64,000 nucleotides of DNA, taken from contig NZ_KQ236743.1 in the NCBI RefSeq assembly GCF_001185345.1, forward strand, positions 384,372-448,371. Direction: 5' to 3'. Source of the stretch: Dorea sp. D27 (lineage in GTDB: Bacteria > Bacillota > Clostridia > Lachnospirales > Lachnospiraceae). The notes under the pieces were generated by a model. That model was given only the letters and a program-made list of their open reading frames with translations. It searched no databases and was not told the DNA's origin. Made by a program: the position numbers and the translations under genes. The number at the start of each line of letters is the position of its first letter. The stretch's first letter is position 1. Shown piece by piece: positions 8,413 through 17,854 of the stretch.

Positions 8413-9663
8413 TACGCCCTTCGCAGCAGCCATCTCGCTTACCGTTACGAGCTGCCAGCCCTCTCTGGTCAGTTCGGGAATGACGGCCAGAGCGGCATCT
8501 ATGCTGAAAGAATGAATATCATGTAGCAGGATGACAGCCCCATCGCCTGCGGAGGAACGGATGGATTCTATCGTCGCCGCCGTGTCCTTCGTCTTCCAGT
8601 CAAGGGTGTCTACAGACCAGAGGACCAGGGGCATTCCCGCGTCAGCCCTCACCGCATCATTGATGGCGCCGTAAGGCGGGCGCAGGAGATTGGCCGGCTG
8701 TCCGCACGCGTTCTGTATAGCTGCATTCGTATCCTCAATCTGCCTTTTGATCCTCTCCGGCTTCTGCTTCGTGAGGTCGGGGTGGTTGTAAGTATGGTTG
8801 CCGAGTTCGCAGCCAATCTCTGACATCTTCTTTACGGCGTCCGGATATTTCGGTACGTTCATCCCCTGCATGAAGAATGTGGCATGTGCGTTGTACCGCT
8901 CGAGCACGTCGAGCAGCTCCTGCGTCCGTTCTCCTGGCCCGTCGTCGAAGGTCAGGGCAATCATCGGCCTGTCCGGCTGTACAGAAGCCTCCCCTTTGGA
9001 CAGAAGCCTGCCATCCTTGTCAAAGGTGCACTGCTTCAGTCCAATCTGGCGCTGTCCGGTCACCATATCCCCGTTTTCATCAAAGTAATATGTATTTCCG
9101 CCGGAAGTGAGAAAGTCACCAGTCATGTATTCCCCGCTGTTCAGCCGGAATTTCTTTCCCTCCCATGCGCCGAGCCTGTTCTTGACGACAAGCGTTCCGT
9201 CCTGCACGTCAAGCCGGACCTTGGAGGCCCATTTCTCTTTCATCCGCTTCCGGAAATCCTTATTCAAAATAATCTTGACGGGGTACGTACTGTCCACCGA
9301 TGCGTCTGCATTGTAGGACAGGGTATAATGCTTGCCGGAATTGAGCTCATTGACGAAATCTTTAATCGTGAGCTTTCTCTTTTTGTCCAGCATCTTATCC
9401 GGGCTCTTGCCCTTGTAGACCGCGGTTGCCTTAAGGTTCGGCAGTGCTTCCCCCTGCATAATCTCGGCTTTTTCAAGCTTTAATGTGATGTCGATGGGCT
9501 GCGTGTATGCCCGGACCGTCAAGAATGCGGTAAACACGAGCAGAACCGCGGCAGTGCAGCCAATCCCTATCTTCATGTTCCGGTGCAGCTTTGCTCTCTT
9601 CCTGTGCTGTGAGATTCGCCTGCTTTCGGTGTGCGTAGCTGTATGCTCTATCTGTTGATTCAT
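8377..9663 (-). CDS. membrane-anchored polysaccharide deacetylase (NodB domain)
   Basis: 428 residues. Cytoplasmic basic N-terminus, one membrane anchor (about residues 32-50), an extracellular linker domain, two short cell-wall/choline-binding-like repeats (Y-Y-F-D-E-N-G-D-M-V-T-G-Q), then a NodB homology domain from about residue 230. All five motifs are there: T-F-D-D-G-P, G-N-H-T-Y-N-H (metal His pair), R-P-P-Y-G, D-T-L-D-W and L-L-H-D. It should deacetylate peptidoglycan or another cell-surface glycan outside the membrane. It overlaps the MATE gene 3' end by 36 bp in convergent orientation. Confidence 0.9.
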   Translation of the reverse strand: MNQQIEHTATHTESRRISQHRKRAKLHRNMKIGIGCTAAVLLVFTAFLTVRAYTQPIDITLKLEKAEIMQGEALPNLKATAVYKGKSPDKMLDKKRKLTIKDFVNELNSGKHYTLSYNADASVDSTYPVKIILNKDFRKRMKEKWASKVRLDVQDGTLVVKNRLGAWEGKKFRLNSGEYMTGDFLTSGGNTYYFDENGDMVTGQRQIGLKQCTFDKDGRLLSKGEASVQPDRPMIALTFDDGPGERTQELLDVLERYNAHATFFMQGMNVPKYPDAVKKMSEIGCELGNHTYNHPDLTKQKPERIKRQIEDTNAAIQNACGQPANLLRPPYGAINDAVRADAGMPLVLWSVDTLDWKTKDTAATIESIRSSAGDGAVILLHDIHSFSIDAALAVIPELTREGWQLVTVSEMAAAKGVSLENGKTYGSF

Positions 9664-9800
9664 CTGTATCTTATCCCCTCGTAAAAGCTATATTTATCAA
9701 GCTGCCGATGCCAATATCTATAAGAATACTATAGCATATTCTGTCGGATTGTGACGAATGAAAACAGTAAGAATCTATTAATATTTTCTGAATGTCTGCC

Positions 9801-9829
9801 TTGCACTTCACGGGCAAAGAACTTATAAT
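9801..9829 (+). promoter_or_regulatory. promoter of the DUF3783-pcrA operon
   Basis: TTGCAC (9801-9806), 17-bp spacer, TATAAT (9824-9829); the DUF3783 ATG follows 32 bp later. Directly seen consensus elements; activity not shown. Confidence 0.65.
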
Positions 9830-9861
9830 AGATACAGACTTTTGTGAAGGGAATCTATACG

Positions 9862-10254
9862 ATGAAATCGAGTGTATTATGTTATAATCTGAAAGGTACG
9901 AGAAAAGGAAAGCAGATAGCGATGATGTTTGGCTTTCTTGGCTATAAGGTGCGCCACGTGGAGAAGGAAGAATACCACGTTCCGGTCGGAGTGCTGGCAG
10001 GCGTCGATAAGATGGAAGGCGGGCTTCCGGCCTATGAAGAGGAGGGGTTCTCCGACGAGATGCTTGTCATGAACGCCGAATCGGAGGAGCTGATGGACAA
10101 GGCCCTCTTCCTCATGCGCAAGGAGGGGCTGAAAGTAGGGCTGAAGGCGATGCTTACGCCATCCAACCGGGCGTGGACGTCCATAGCCCTGCACGATGAG
10201 ATACAGAAGGAACATGAGTATATGAAAGAAATGGAAAGGAACAAGAAAGATTGA
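9862..10254 (+). CDS. DUF3783 family protein
   Basis: 130 residues, recognised as DUF3783 from the opening block L-C-Y-N-L-K-G-T-R-K-G-K and the glycine/hydrophobic region after it; no function is established. ATG 9862 is more likely than GTG 9844 although the ribosome site (AAGGGAA) is weak. Its stop codon overlaps the TTG start of pcrA, so the two are translationally coupled. This pairing suggests a role linked to helicase expression, but that is only context. Confidence 0.7.
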   Translation: MKSSVLCYNLKGTRKGKQIAMMFGFLGYKVRHVEKEEYHVPVGVLAGVDKMEGGLPAYEEEGFSDEMLVMNAESEELMDKALFLMRKEGLKVGLKAMLTPSNRAWTSIALHDEIQKEHEYMKEMERNKKD

Positions 10255-12482
10255 GCATCTACGAGACATTAAACGAACAGCAGCAGGAGGCGGTATACCA
10301 CACAGAGGGGCCGCTTCTCATACTGGCAGGAGCCGGTTCCGGCAAGACCCGGGTCCTCACCCACAGGATTGCTTATCTCATAGAGGAAAAAGGGGTCAAC
10401 CCATGGAACATCCTGGCAATTACATTTACGAACAAAGCGGCGGGGGAGATGCGGGAACGCGTCGATGATATCGTCGGCTTCGGTGCAGAGAGCATATGGG
10501 TGAGTACCTTCCACAGTACGTGCGTGAGGATTCTGCGCCGCCATATCGACAAGCTTGGGTTCGATACGAACTTTACCATCTATGACAGTGATGACCAGAA
10601 GACGCTTATGAAAGACGTGTGCAGGCTTCTCCAGGTGGACACGAAGATATACAAGGAGCGCACGCTGCTTAGTGCCATATCGTCCGCAAAAGATGAACTT
10701 GTCACGCCGGAAGAGTATCGCATACGGGCGGAAGGCGACTACAACAAGCAGAGGATTGCCCAGGTGTACGAAGAGTATGAGAAGCAGCTGCGCTCCAACA
10801 ATGCGTTGGACTTCGACGACCTGCTCGTAAAGACAGTGCAGCTGTTCCAGACACAGGCAGACATTCTGGACTATTATCAGGAGCGGTTCCGGTACATCAT
10901 GGTGGATGAGTACCAGGATACGAATACGGTGCAGTTTGAACTCATACGGCTTCTCGCCTCCAAATACCGGAACCTGTGCGTCGTCGGGGACGATGACCAG
11001 TCTATCTATAAGTTCCGCGGCGCGAACATCAAGAATATCCTGAATTTTGAACAGGTGTATGAGGATGCGAAAGTAATCAAGCTGGAGCAGAACTACCGTT
11101 CCACGAGCAATATCCTCAACGCGGCCAACGCGGTTATCCGCAACAACTGCGGCAGGAAGGACAAGACGCTCTGGACGGATAACGGCGATGGCGACAAGAT
11201 TCATTTCCGGCAGTTTGACTCCGCTTACGACGAGGCGGAATACATAGTCGGGGACATCCGGGAGCACGTGGATGACGGAAGCTGTACTTATAACGACAAT
11301 GCCATCTTGTACCGGACGAATGCCCAGTCACGTATGTTTGAAGAGAAGTTCGTGACAGCCAACATACCGTATAAGGTCGTAGGCGGCGTCAACTTCTATG
11401 CGAGAAGGGAGATCAAGGACCTGCTTTCCTACCTGAAGACGGTCGATAACGGGCAGGATGACCTGGCAGTGCGCAGGATTGTCAATGTCCCGAAACGGGG
11501 CATCGGGCTTACGAGCATCAACCGGGTCCAGGAATATGCATCCACACGCGAGATAGGCTTCTATGAAGCGCTCCGCGCGGTAGACCTGATTCCGAATATC
11601 GGAAGAGGAGCGTCAAAGCTTGAGTCGTTCGTGGCGCTCATCGAACATTTCAAGGCAGACGCCCGGGATATGTCCATCCTAGATCTGATGCAGGAAATTA
11701 TGGATGAGACGGGCTATATCGAGAGCCTGCAGGCGGAAGACAGTATCGAGGCGGAGACGCGCATCGAAAATATCGATGAGCTGATGAGTAAAATCGCGGC
11801 TTATGAAGAATCGTGCGAAGAGGCTAATGAGCCGGCCGCGCTGAGCGGGTTCCTCGAGGAGGTGGCCCTTGTGGCAGATATCGACAGCCTCGACGAGAGC
11901 AGCGACTACGTAGTGCTCATGACGCTGCACAGTGCAAAGGGACTGGAATTCCCGCGGGTATATCTGGCAGGGCTGGAGGACGGCATCTTCCCAAGTTATA
12001 TGACGATAACCGCAGATGACCCGGAGGAAGTGGAGGAAGAAAGACGGCTCTGCTATGTGGGCATCACGAGGGCGAAGGAAGAGCTGACGCTTACCTGTGC
12101 CAGAAGGCGCATGATACGCGGAGAGACGCAGTACAACAAGATGTCCCGGTTCCTGAAGGAGATACCGATGGACCTGCTCGCCACGGGAGCCGTGTTCGAG
12201 AAGGACGACGAGCCGCCGAAGCAGAGCGCATACGCTCAGGCAAGGCAGACGTTCCGCACCAGGGCCTTTGGAGGCGCCGCAAAGCCGGTCAGGCAGTTTG
12301 CCGTCCCCGAGGGAAACGGACCGGGCTACGGCATAGGCGACAGGGTGCGCCATATCAAGTTCGGCGCAGGCACGGTCACGGCCATTACAGAGGGCGGACG
12401 GGACTATGAAGTGACGGTTGATTTTGACGGACCGGGCACGAAAAAAATGTTTGCCACATTTGCCAGGCTGGAAAAGATATAA
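10251..12482 (+). CDS. pcrA: ATP-dependent DNA helicase PcrA (UvrD/Rep, SF1A)
   Basis: 743 residues, full length for PcrA. Motifs in order: Q-motif L-N-E-Q-Q, Walker A G-A-G-S-G-K-T, Walker B D-E-Y-Q-D-T-N, G-D-D-D-Q-S-I-Y-K-F-R-G, Q-N-Y-R-S, and T-L-H-S-A-K-G-L-E-F near residue 565. The C-terminal Tudor-like domain (residues 695-743) is that of PcrA, used for RNA polymerase contact. A 3'-5' helicase in repair, replication restart and displacement of recombinase filaments. The start is TTG, overlapping the preceding TGA as TTGA, which implies coupling to the DUF3783 gene. Confidence 0.95.
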   Translation: MSIYETLNEQQQEAVYHTEGPLLILAGAGSGKTRVLTHRIAYLIEEKGVNPWNILAITFTNKAAGEMRERVDDIVGFGAESIWVSTFHSTCVRILRRHIDKLGFDTNFTIYDSDDQKTLMKDVCRLLQVDTKIYKERTLLSAISSAKDELVTPEEYRIRAEGDYNKQRIAQVYEEYEKQLRSNNALDFDDLLVKTVQLFQTQADILDYYQERFRYIMVDEYQDTNTVQFELIRLLASKYRNLCVVGDDDQSIYKFRGANIKNILNFEQVYEDAKVIKLEQNYRSTSNILNAANAVIRNNCGRKDKTLWTDNGDGDKIHFRQFDSAYDEAEYIVGDIREHVDDGSCTYNDNAILYRTNAQSRMFEEKFVTANIPYKVVGGVNFYARREIKDLLSYLKTVDNGQDDLAVRRIVNVPKRGIGLTSINRVQEYASTREIGFYEALRAVDLIPNIGRGASKLESFVALIEHFKADARDMSILDLMQEIMDETGYIESLQAEDSIEAETRIENIDELMSKIAAYEESCEEANEPAALSGFLEEVALVADIDSLDESSDYVVLMTLHSAKGLEFPRVYLAGLEDGIFPSYMTITADDPEEVEEERRLCYVGITRAKEELTLTCARRRMIRGETQYNKMSRFLKEIPMDLLATGAVFEKDDEPPKQSAYAQARQTFRTRAFGGAAKPVRQFAVPEGNGPGYGIGDRVRHIKFGAGTVTAITEGGRDYEVTVDFDGPGTKKMFATFARLEKI

Positions 12483-12596
12483 ATGGATAAAAGTTGGCAA
12501 TTTTGGCATAAATATATAGTAATCTCAAATTGATAGTGTTATAATAAGGTCAATAATTGAACTTGCATTGACAAGCAGGAGAAAGGATGTGGGAGC

Positions 12597-12839
12597 ATGA
12601 GTAAGGTAGAGGATTTTATTGCAGCAACGAAGCTGAGCGAGCTGGTTAATAAAAAGGATGATGACAAGCACTGTAAGACAGTTCTCTGGGTTCTTGCCAT
12701 TGTAGGCGCAGTTGCTGCTGTCGCGGGAATCGCATACGCTGTATATTGTTTCTTTACGCCAGATTATCTGGAAGACTTTGAAGAAGATTTTGAGGATGAT
12801 TTTGATGATAATTTCTTCAATGACGAAGATCAGGTATAG
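12597..12839 (+). CDS. small single-pass membrane protein with acidic tail
   Basis: 80 residues: a charged cytoplasmic N-terminus, one transmembrane helix (about residues 28-50, rich in Val/Ala/Ile) and a strongly acidic C-terminus of Asp/Glu repeats. GAAAGGATG precedes the ATG. It is of a type common in Lachnospiraceae and annotated only as hypothetical. A terminator follows, so it is probably a single-gene unit. No function can be given. Confidence 0.65.
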   Translation: MSKVEDFIAATKLSELVNKKDDDKHCKTVLWVLAIVGAVAAVAGIAYAVYCFFTPDYLEDFEEDFEDDFDDNFFNDEDQV

Positions 12840-12866
12840 AAGAACAAATTGGAAACTATAAGAGAG

Positions 12867-12905
12867 AAGCAGGCTGGAGCCATCAGGTTATCCTGCCTGC
12901 TTTTT
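12867..12905 (+). terminator. intrinsic terminator
   Basis: AAGCAGGC (12867-12874) pairs with GCCTGCTT (12895-12902), followed by a T-run, 27 bp after the acidic membrane protein stop. Confidence 0.75.
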
Positions 12906-12981
12906 ATGTGACAGGGGAAAACCCTGCGTCTGATGGCTGGACCTTTGAGCAGGGGACACTGCCGGAGAAAGGAAATGAATT

Positions 12982-13923
12982 ATGGAAGAACAGTTTTTAG
13001 CACTGCTGATCGATGCGGATAATATATCTGCAAAGTACATCAAACCGATACTTACGGAGCTGTCCAAGTACGGAAATATAACATACAAAAGAATATATGG
13101 GGACTGGACGAGCACCCAGCAATCGAAATGGAAGGATGAGCTGCTGACCAACTCGATTACGCCGATTCAGCAATTCAGCTATACGCAGGGGAAGAATGCC
13201 ACGGATTCGGCCATGATCATCGATGCCATGGACATCCTGTACACGAACGATGTGGACGGCTTCTGCATCGTTTCAAGCGACAGTGATTTTACCCGTCTCG
13301 TCAGCCGATTAAGGGAGAGCGGCAAGCTCGTGATCGGCATGGGTGAGAATAAGACGCCGGAACCTTTCCGAAAGGCATGTGATAAGTTCACCATATTAGA
13401 AAACCTGGTAAATGAGGCGGTGCCGGGCGAGGAGGAAGAGCTGGAAGAGACAGAAGAGCTGCACGGCGGGCTCCGCGTAGAACGGATTGAGGATGAGATT
13501 ATCAAGATGGTCATCGAGAACCAGGACAATAACAAGCAGACCGGGCTCGGGGAGGTGGGCAGCCGTCTCGTCAGCCTGTATCCGGACTTTGACGTGAGAA
13601 GCTACGGATATAACATGCTCTCCCGTTTCCTGGAGGATTTCACAAGAATCCAGCTCGTCAAGAAGGGCAACTTCATGTCCGTCACGCTCAAGGAAGACAA
13701 AGGGATGAAAGAAGACATAGACCGCTTCGTGCTGAAGCTTGTAAAAGAAGCGGGAAAGGATGGGATCGAACTGAGCATCCTCGGAAACCGCGTATATGAG
13801 AAATATAAGAACTTCAAAATAAGCGATTACGGCTATTCCCAGTTCAGCCAGTATATAAAGAGCCTGCGCAGCGTACAGGTGCAGCAGGACAAGACGATAA
13901 TGAAAGCAAAATACACAGACTAA
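12982..13923 (+). CDS. NYN-domain ribonuclease-like protein with OST-HTH/LOTUS domains
   Basis: 313 residues. N-terminal NYN/PIN-like domain (residues 1-145): L-L-I-D-A-D-N (first acidic site), then D-S-A-M-I-I-D-A-M-D and S-S-D-S-D-F, the acidic cluster of LabA/DUF88 nucleases. After an acidic linker there are two OST-HTH/LOTUS repeats (about 165-235 and 240-310), folds that bind RNA, in particular G-rich or structured RNA. Probably an RNA-processing or decay factor in the cytoplasm. AAAGGAAATG precedes the ATG. It ends 25 bp before rlmD. Confidence 0.85.
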   Translation: MEEQFLALLIDADNISAKYIKPILTELSKYGNITYKRIYGDWTSTQQSKWKDELLTNSITPIQQFSYTQGKNATDSAMIIDAMDILYTNDVDGFCIVSSDSDFTRLVSRLRESGKLVIGMGENKTPEPFRKACDKFTILENLVNEAVPGEEEELEETEELHGGLRVERIEDEIIKMVIENQDNNKQTGLGEVGSRLVSLYPDFDVRSYGYNMLSRFLEDFTRIQLVKKGNFMSVTLKEDKGMKEDIDRFVLKLVKEAGKDGIELSILGNRVYEKYKNFKISDYGYSQFSQYIKSLRSVQVQQDKTIMKAKYTD

Positions 13924-13948
13924 GGTAAGACAGAGAGGTAGAAGGAAG

Positions 13949-15598
13949 ATGAAAAAAGGGCAGGTATACGAAGGAACGATAGAATCAGTTGAATTCCCAA
14001 ACAAGGGGAAGGTATTCCTACCTGATGAAGATAAGACCGTCATAGTGAAAAACGGCATCCCGGGGCAGAAGGTGAAGTTCTCTGTCAACAAGATCCGCAA
14101 AGGAAAGGCAGAGGGCAGCATACTGGAAGTGCTCCGTCCGTCCGATGTGGAGATAGAGCCGGCCTGCACGCATTTCGGGCAGTGCGGCGGCTGCACGTAC
14201 CAGAACCTCCCCTATGAGGAGCAGCTGAAGCTGAAGGAGTCCCAGGTCAAGGCCATGATGGATGAGGCCGTGGACGGGGTCTACGTGTGGGAAGGAATCA
14301 AGCCGAGCCCTGCCCTGCAGGAGTACCGCAACAAGATGGAATTCTCCTTTGGGGATGAATATAAAGACGGCCCCCTGGCTCTTGGCATGCACAAAAGGGG
14401 CAGCTTTCACGACATTGTAAATGTGGAAGGCTGCAGGATTGTTGATGAAGACTACAGGAAGATACTGGCCTGCACGCTGGAATATGCGAGAAAGTCCGGC
14501 CTCCCTTATTACCACCGCATGAGACATACCGGATATTTCCGCCATCTGCTCGTAAGAAAGGCAGTAAAGACGGGGGAGATCCTTATCGATATCGTCACCA
14601 CTTCGGAATATGACTTTGACGGAAGCTTCCGCGGGGATAAGTGGGCAGACGAGCTGCTGGCCCTTCCGCTGGATGGAAAGATTGCCGGTATCCTCCACAC
14701 GAAGAATGACAGCGTGGCAGACGTGGTGAAAGACGAAGGGACAGATATCGTGTACGGCCAGGACTGCTTCTATGAAGAGCTTCTGGGGCTGAAATTCAAG
14801 ATTACGCCGTTCTCCTTTTTCCAGACGAACTCCCTCGGCGCGGAGGTGCTGTACGAGACGGTCCGAGCATATATCGGCGAGACGAAGGACAAGGTGATCT
14901 TCGACCTGTACAGCGGAACCGGGACGATAGCCCAGATACTTGCCCCGGTGGCAGAACGGGTGGTCGGCGTAGAGATAGTGGAGGAGGCCGTGGAGGCCGC
15001 AAAGGAGAATGCGGCGCTGAATGGCCTTGACAACTGCACGTTCTGGGCGGGGGATGTGTTGAAGGTAATCGACGGCCTTGGGGAAGTGCCGGACCTGATC
15101 GTGCTGGATCCGCCAAGGGATGGCGTGCACCCGAAAGCGCTGGAGAAGATTACGAACTTTGGCGTGGAGCGGATGGTGTATATTGCGTGTAAACCGACTA
15201 GCCTTGCGAGGGATCTGGAGATGCTGCAGGGGAGAGGGTATAAGGTGGAGCGGATGGCGTGTGTGGATCTGTTTCCGGGGACGGTGCATGTTGAGACGGT
15301 TGTTCTTTTGTCCCAACAAAAACCAGATGACACGATAGAGATCGACTTAGACCTGGACGAGCTGGATGCCACCAGTGCCGAGTTGAAAGCAACCTATCAG
15401 GAAATCAAAGATTATGTGCTGAAAGAATTTGGCTTGAAGGTTTCAAGTTTATATATTTCTCAGGTAAAACGCAAATGTGGAATTGAAGTGGGAGAAAACT
15501 ATAATCTTCCAAAATCAGAAAATGCAAGAGTTCCACAATGCCCGAAAGAGAAAGAAGATGCTATCAAGGCTGCCCTGAAATATTATGCGATGATCTAA
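13949..15598 (+). CDS. rlmD: 23S rRNA (uracil-5-)methyltransferase RlmD/TrmA family, with element-supplied C-terminal tail
   Basis: 549 residues. TRAM domain (1-60), [4Fe-4S] cysteines C-T-H-F-G-Q-C-G-G-C near residue 70, SAM-binding D-L-Y-S-G-T-G-T, V-L-D-P-P-R-D-G, and the nucleophile in I-A-C-K-P-T-S-L-A-R-D. It methylates a uracil in 23S rRNA. The canonical enzyme ends at about V-E-T-V-V-L-L-S (residue 453). The remaining ~95 residues lie beyond a recombination site at 15290-15303, have AT-rich codon use unlike the rest, and are homologous to the decayed tail at 43338-43655. I infer that the incoming element replaced the 3' end and kept the gene in frame. The extension is intact here, so the enzyme is probably functional. 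Confidence 0.92.
   Translation: MKKGQVYEGTIESVEFPNKGKVFLPDEDKTVIVKNGIPGQKVKFSVNKIRKGKAEGSILEVLRPSDVEIEPACTHFGQCGGCTYQNLPYEEQLKLKESQVKAMMDEAVDGVYVWEGIKPSPALQEYRNKMEFSFGDEYKDGPLALGMHKRGSFHDIVNVEGCRIVDEDYRKILACTLEYARKSGLPYYHRMRHTGYFRHLLVRKAVKTGEILIDIVTTSEYDFDGSFRGDKWADELLALPLDGKIAGILHTKNDSVADVVKDEGTDIVYGQDCFYEELLGLKFKITPFSFFQTNSLGAEVLYETVRAYIGETKDKVIFDLYSGTGTIAQILAPVAERVVGVEIVEEAVEAAKENAALNGLDNCTFWAGDVLKVIDGLGEVPDLIVLDPPRDGVHPKALEKITNFGVERMVYIACKPTSLARDLEMLQGRGYKVERMACVDLFPGTVHVETVVLLSQQKPDDTIEIDLDLDELDATSAELKATYQEIKDYVLKEFGLKVSSLYISQVKRKCGIEVGENYNLPKSENARVPQCPKEKEDAIKAALKYYAMI
15290..15303 (+). other. left attachment site (attL) within rlmD
   Basis: GTTGAGACGGTTGT encodes the V-E-T-V-V end of canonical RlmD. 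It matches the cores at 33233, 35342, 37049, 41173 and 43347 under the consensus GTKGARACNGNTNGT with one base of length play. Codon use changes from GC-rich to AT-rich right after it. Confidence 0.8.
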
Positions 15599-15629
15599 GG
15601 ACATCGCTGATTTCAAGGAGGAATAACAC

Positions 15630-16001
15630 ATGAAAAGCACATTTGAAAAAATGGGTGGAACCTACACACTTGGCGCAGACGGAATTTACTATCCGAATCT
15701 TGTCAGTACAGATGAAGAACCGCATTATGGGAAATACGGAATGTTGCGGAAAACATATCTGAAAGAGCATCGTCCGGCAATGTATTCACTGTATATGTTG
15801 GAAGACAGATTGACAGAACATCTGAATGCGGTGGACGATGAAACACAGGAGAAAATGGATATTCTGGTGAGTCAGATGATGGAGAAGCAGGGCATTACGG
15901 AAGAATTGAAAGCTCGTGACCAGATGGAATGGGTTAGAGCGGTAAATAATGTCCGGAATGCTGCAGAAGAGATTGTGTTGAAAGAATTGATTTACAGGTA
16001 A
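15630..16001 (+). CDS. tnpV: TnpV-like transposon protein
   Basis: 123 residues, recognised as TnpV, a small protein frequently carried by clostridial mobilizable elements and transposons. Typical blocks are Y-Y-P-N-L, G-K-Y-G-M-L-R-K-x-Y-L-K and the C-terminal helical part ending with V-R-A-V-N-N-V-R-N-A-A-E-E-I. AAGGAGGA precedes the ATG. First complete gene of the element, 31 bp after the rlmD stop. Its biochemical role is not established. Confidence 0.85.
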   Translation: MKSTFEKMGGTYTLGADGIYYPNLVSTDEEPHYGKYGMLRKTYLKEHRPAMYSLYMLEDRLTEHLNAVDDETQEKMDILVSQMMEKQGITEELKARDQMEWVRAVNNVRNAAEEIVLKELIYR

Positions 16002-16078
16002 ACAAAGGGCTGAACAGGTAGGACGAAAAATCCTATTTGTTCAGCTCTTGTGTTTATAATGGGCAAAGAAGAACCAAA

Positions 16079-17788
16079 TTATAATTCCATATCATACGAC
16101 CTTTTCTTAGTTCGAGCAGGCTGATTTCGCCGTATTTCCTGTTTCCTCTGATATTCAAGTTCCCAGGCACGATGGGAAAAAACATCAGGATCTTCCACAT
16201 TGAGATAATCTACCTCATTGGCTGCAATATCACGGCGGTGATAGTCATAATACTTACCAAAAGTACCTTTGAGCTGTTCGATCAGCTTATCCCGAAAATC
16301 AGGACGTATCTGGATTCGGGTGTCCAGCAATTCTGTATACTGTTCTGGTTCAGGACGAAATTTTTCTTCCCGGAAAGCGGCGGCGTCTTTTTCAAGCTGC
16401 TTTTTGAGCGAGGTGTCCTGAGAATACAGGATATCCAGATTTTTATTCATCTGGTCATATTTCTTGGATAGATTCGTCATATCTTTATTGGTAGAGCATT
16501 CTGCCTGGAAGATTAGCTGCTCTTTCCTTGATTTCAGTTCTTCGATTTCTTCGGTAATAGTGGTAAGCTGCTGATTTAATTTTATATGCCGGATGGGATT
16601 CAAAATACTGGTTTTATCCTTTTGCACATTCAGTTCTTTCCGTTCCGTAACTTTAGCTTTGAGTTCCTTTTTAACTGTGTTGTATTTATTCAGTATTGGA
16701 TTGAAATGATTCATCCAGTCATGGATCACTTCTTTTTGCATCTCATTATGAAGTAAATGATACTGTATAAAAATCATATGATTGCGGATCGCTTCTAACG
16801 TTTCAGCTATTATTGGAATAGACTTTTCTACAGCTTCAGCCAGTTTTGCTACCTTTGCTTTTAATTCTCGGAGCATTTTGTTATCCGCACGAATCTGACG
16901 GTTGATTTCACAGCGGTCTGCTATCATGCCTTTCTTTTCCATATTCTGGGCAATGTAGCCTTCATGGATGGTTGGCTGTTCGGTGATTCCCTGATCTGCA
17001 AAGCTGCGGTGATCAATGGTAGCATTTATCTGATTACGTGCAAGCATTTTATTTACGGCATCTGCCCAGTTTGCCCGCCAGATACAAAGTTGTTCATCAC
17101 TGTTCCATTGTTGGGAAATAGGATTCTGTCTGCCATATCGGCTGCTCTTGGGGTGTTTATCAATTCGTTCATATCCTTTTTCCTGTGCAACAGAAGAAGT
17201 CAGATATTCTTTCTTTTTCCCAACTTTATAGCGATATTGCTTTTCCCATCCCTGTTTCTGAGCAGTTTTAAATTCAGAAGCAGTAAACCCTTTTTCTTCC
17301 CCATCTTTGATACAGAGATATTCTTTTTCTGTTTTATACTGCCATGTTCCATTTTCATTTAATGGTCGGACAGTAAGAAGAATGTGTGCATGGGGATTGT
17401 GACCATCTGTATCGTGAATGGCAAAATCAGCACACATCCCCATATCTACAAAATTTTTTTTAATAAAATCTTGAAGAAGAGAAATATTGCTGTCTTTATC
17501 CAACTCAACGGGGAGTGCGACAACAAATTCTCTTGCAAGTCGGCTGTCTTTGGTCTTTTCGTTTTCTTCCACAGCATTCCAGAGTTGTTCCCGGTCATTC
17601 CATTCCAATGGAGCCATTGGAGGAAGCATCACCTCCTGATAGATCAGCCCCTGCTTTCTGGTATAGTCATGCTGGATGCCGTCATAATCATTGTACATGC
17701 GGCTACAGCTCATATAAGCAGAAGCAGCAACAGCAGACCGACCGGAACCGCGGCTGACGACTTTGGCTTGCATATGATAAATTGCCAT
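16079..17788 (-). CDS. MobA/MobL family relaxase
   Basis: 569 residues. The N-terminal relaxase domain (1-220) has the MobQ-type opening M-A-I-Y-H-M-Q-A-K-V-V-S-R-G-x-G-R-S, the Y-M-S-C segment and the metal-binding H-N-P-H-A-H-I motif. The C-terminal half is a long charged coiled coil. It nicks oriT and carries the single strand into a recipient using a helper element's secretion system. ATG 17788 with GGAGGTGCC is chosen over an upstream in-frame ATG at 17869. The oriT lies just upstream, the usual arrangement for autoregulated mob genes. Confidence 0.9.
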   Translation of the reverse strand: MAIYHMQAKVVSRGSGRSAVAASAYMSCSRMYNDYDGIQHDYTRKQGLIYQEVMLPPMAPLEWNDREQLWNAVEENEKTKDSRLAREFVVALPVELDKDSNISLLQDFIKKNFVDMGMCADFAIHDTDGHNPHAHILLTVRPLNENGTWQYKTEKEYLCIKDGEEKGFTASEFKTAQKQGWEKQYRYKVGKKKEYLTSSVAQEKGYERIDKHPKSSRYGRQNPISQQWNSDEQLCIWRANWADAVNKMLARNQINATIDHRSFADQGITEQPTIHEGYIAQNMEKKGMIADRCEINRQIRADNKMLRELKAKVAKLAEAVEKSIPIIAETLEAIRNHMIFIQYHLLHNEMQKEVIHDWMNHFNPILNKYNTVKKELKAKVTERKELNVQKDKTSILNPIRHIKLNQQLTTITEEIEELKSRKEQLIFQAECSTNKDMTNLSKKYDQMNKNLDILYSQDTSLKKQLEKDAAAFREEKFRPEPEQYTELLDTRIQIRPDFRDKLIEQLKGTFGKYYDYHRRDIAANEVDYLNVEDPDVFSHRAWELEYQRKQEIRRNQPARTKKRSYDMEL

Positions 17789-17854
17789 ATCTGGCACCTC
17801 CTTTCGATGTTGCCTGCAACAGCGGATAAAGCCCTCGGCAGAGCGCACGAGCCC

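Noticed and set aside
14018..15319. 433-codon reverse-strand frame inside rlmD
   Set aside because: Antisense shadow; rlmD carries all family motifs on the plus strand.
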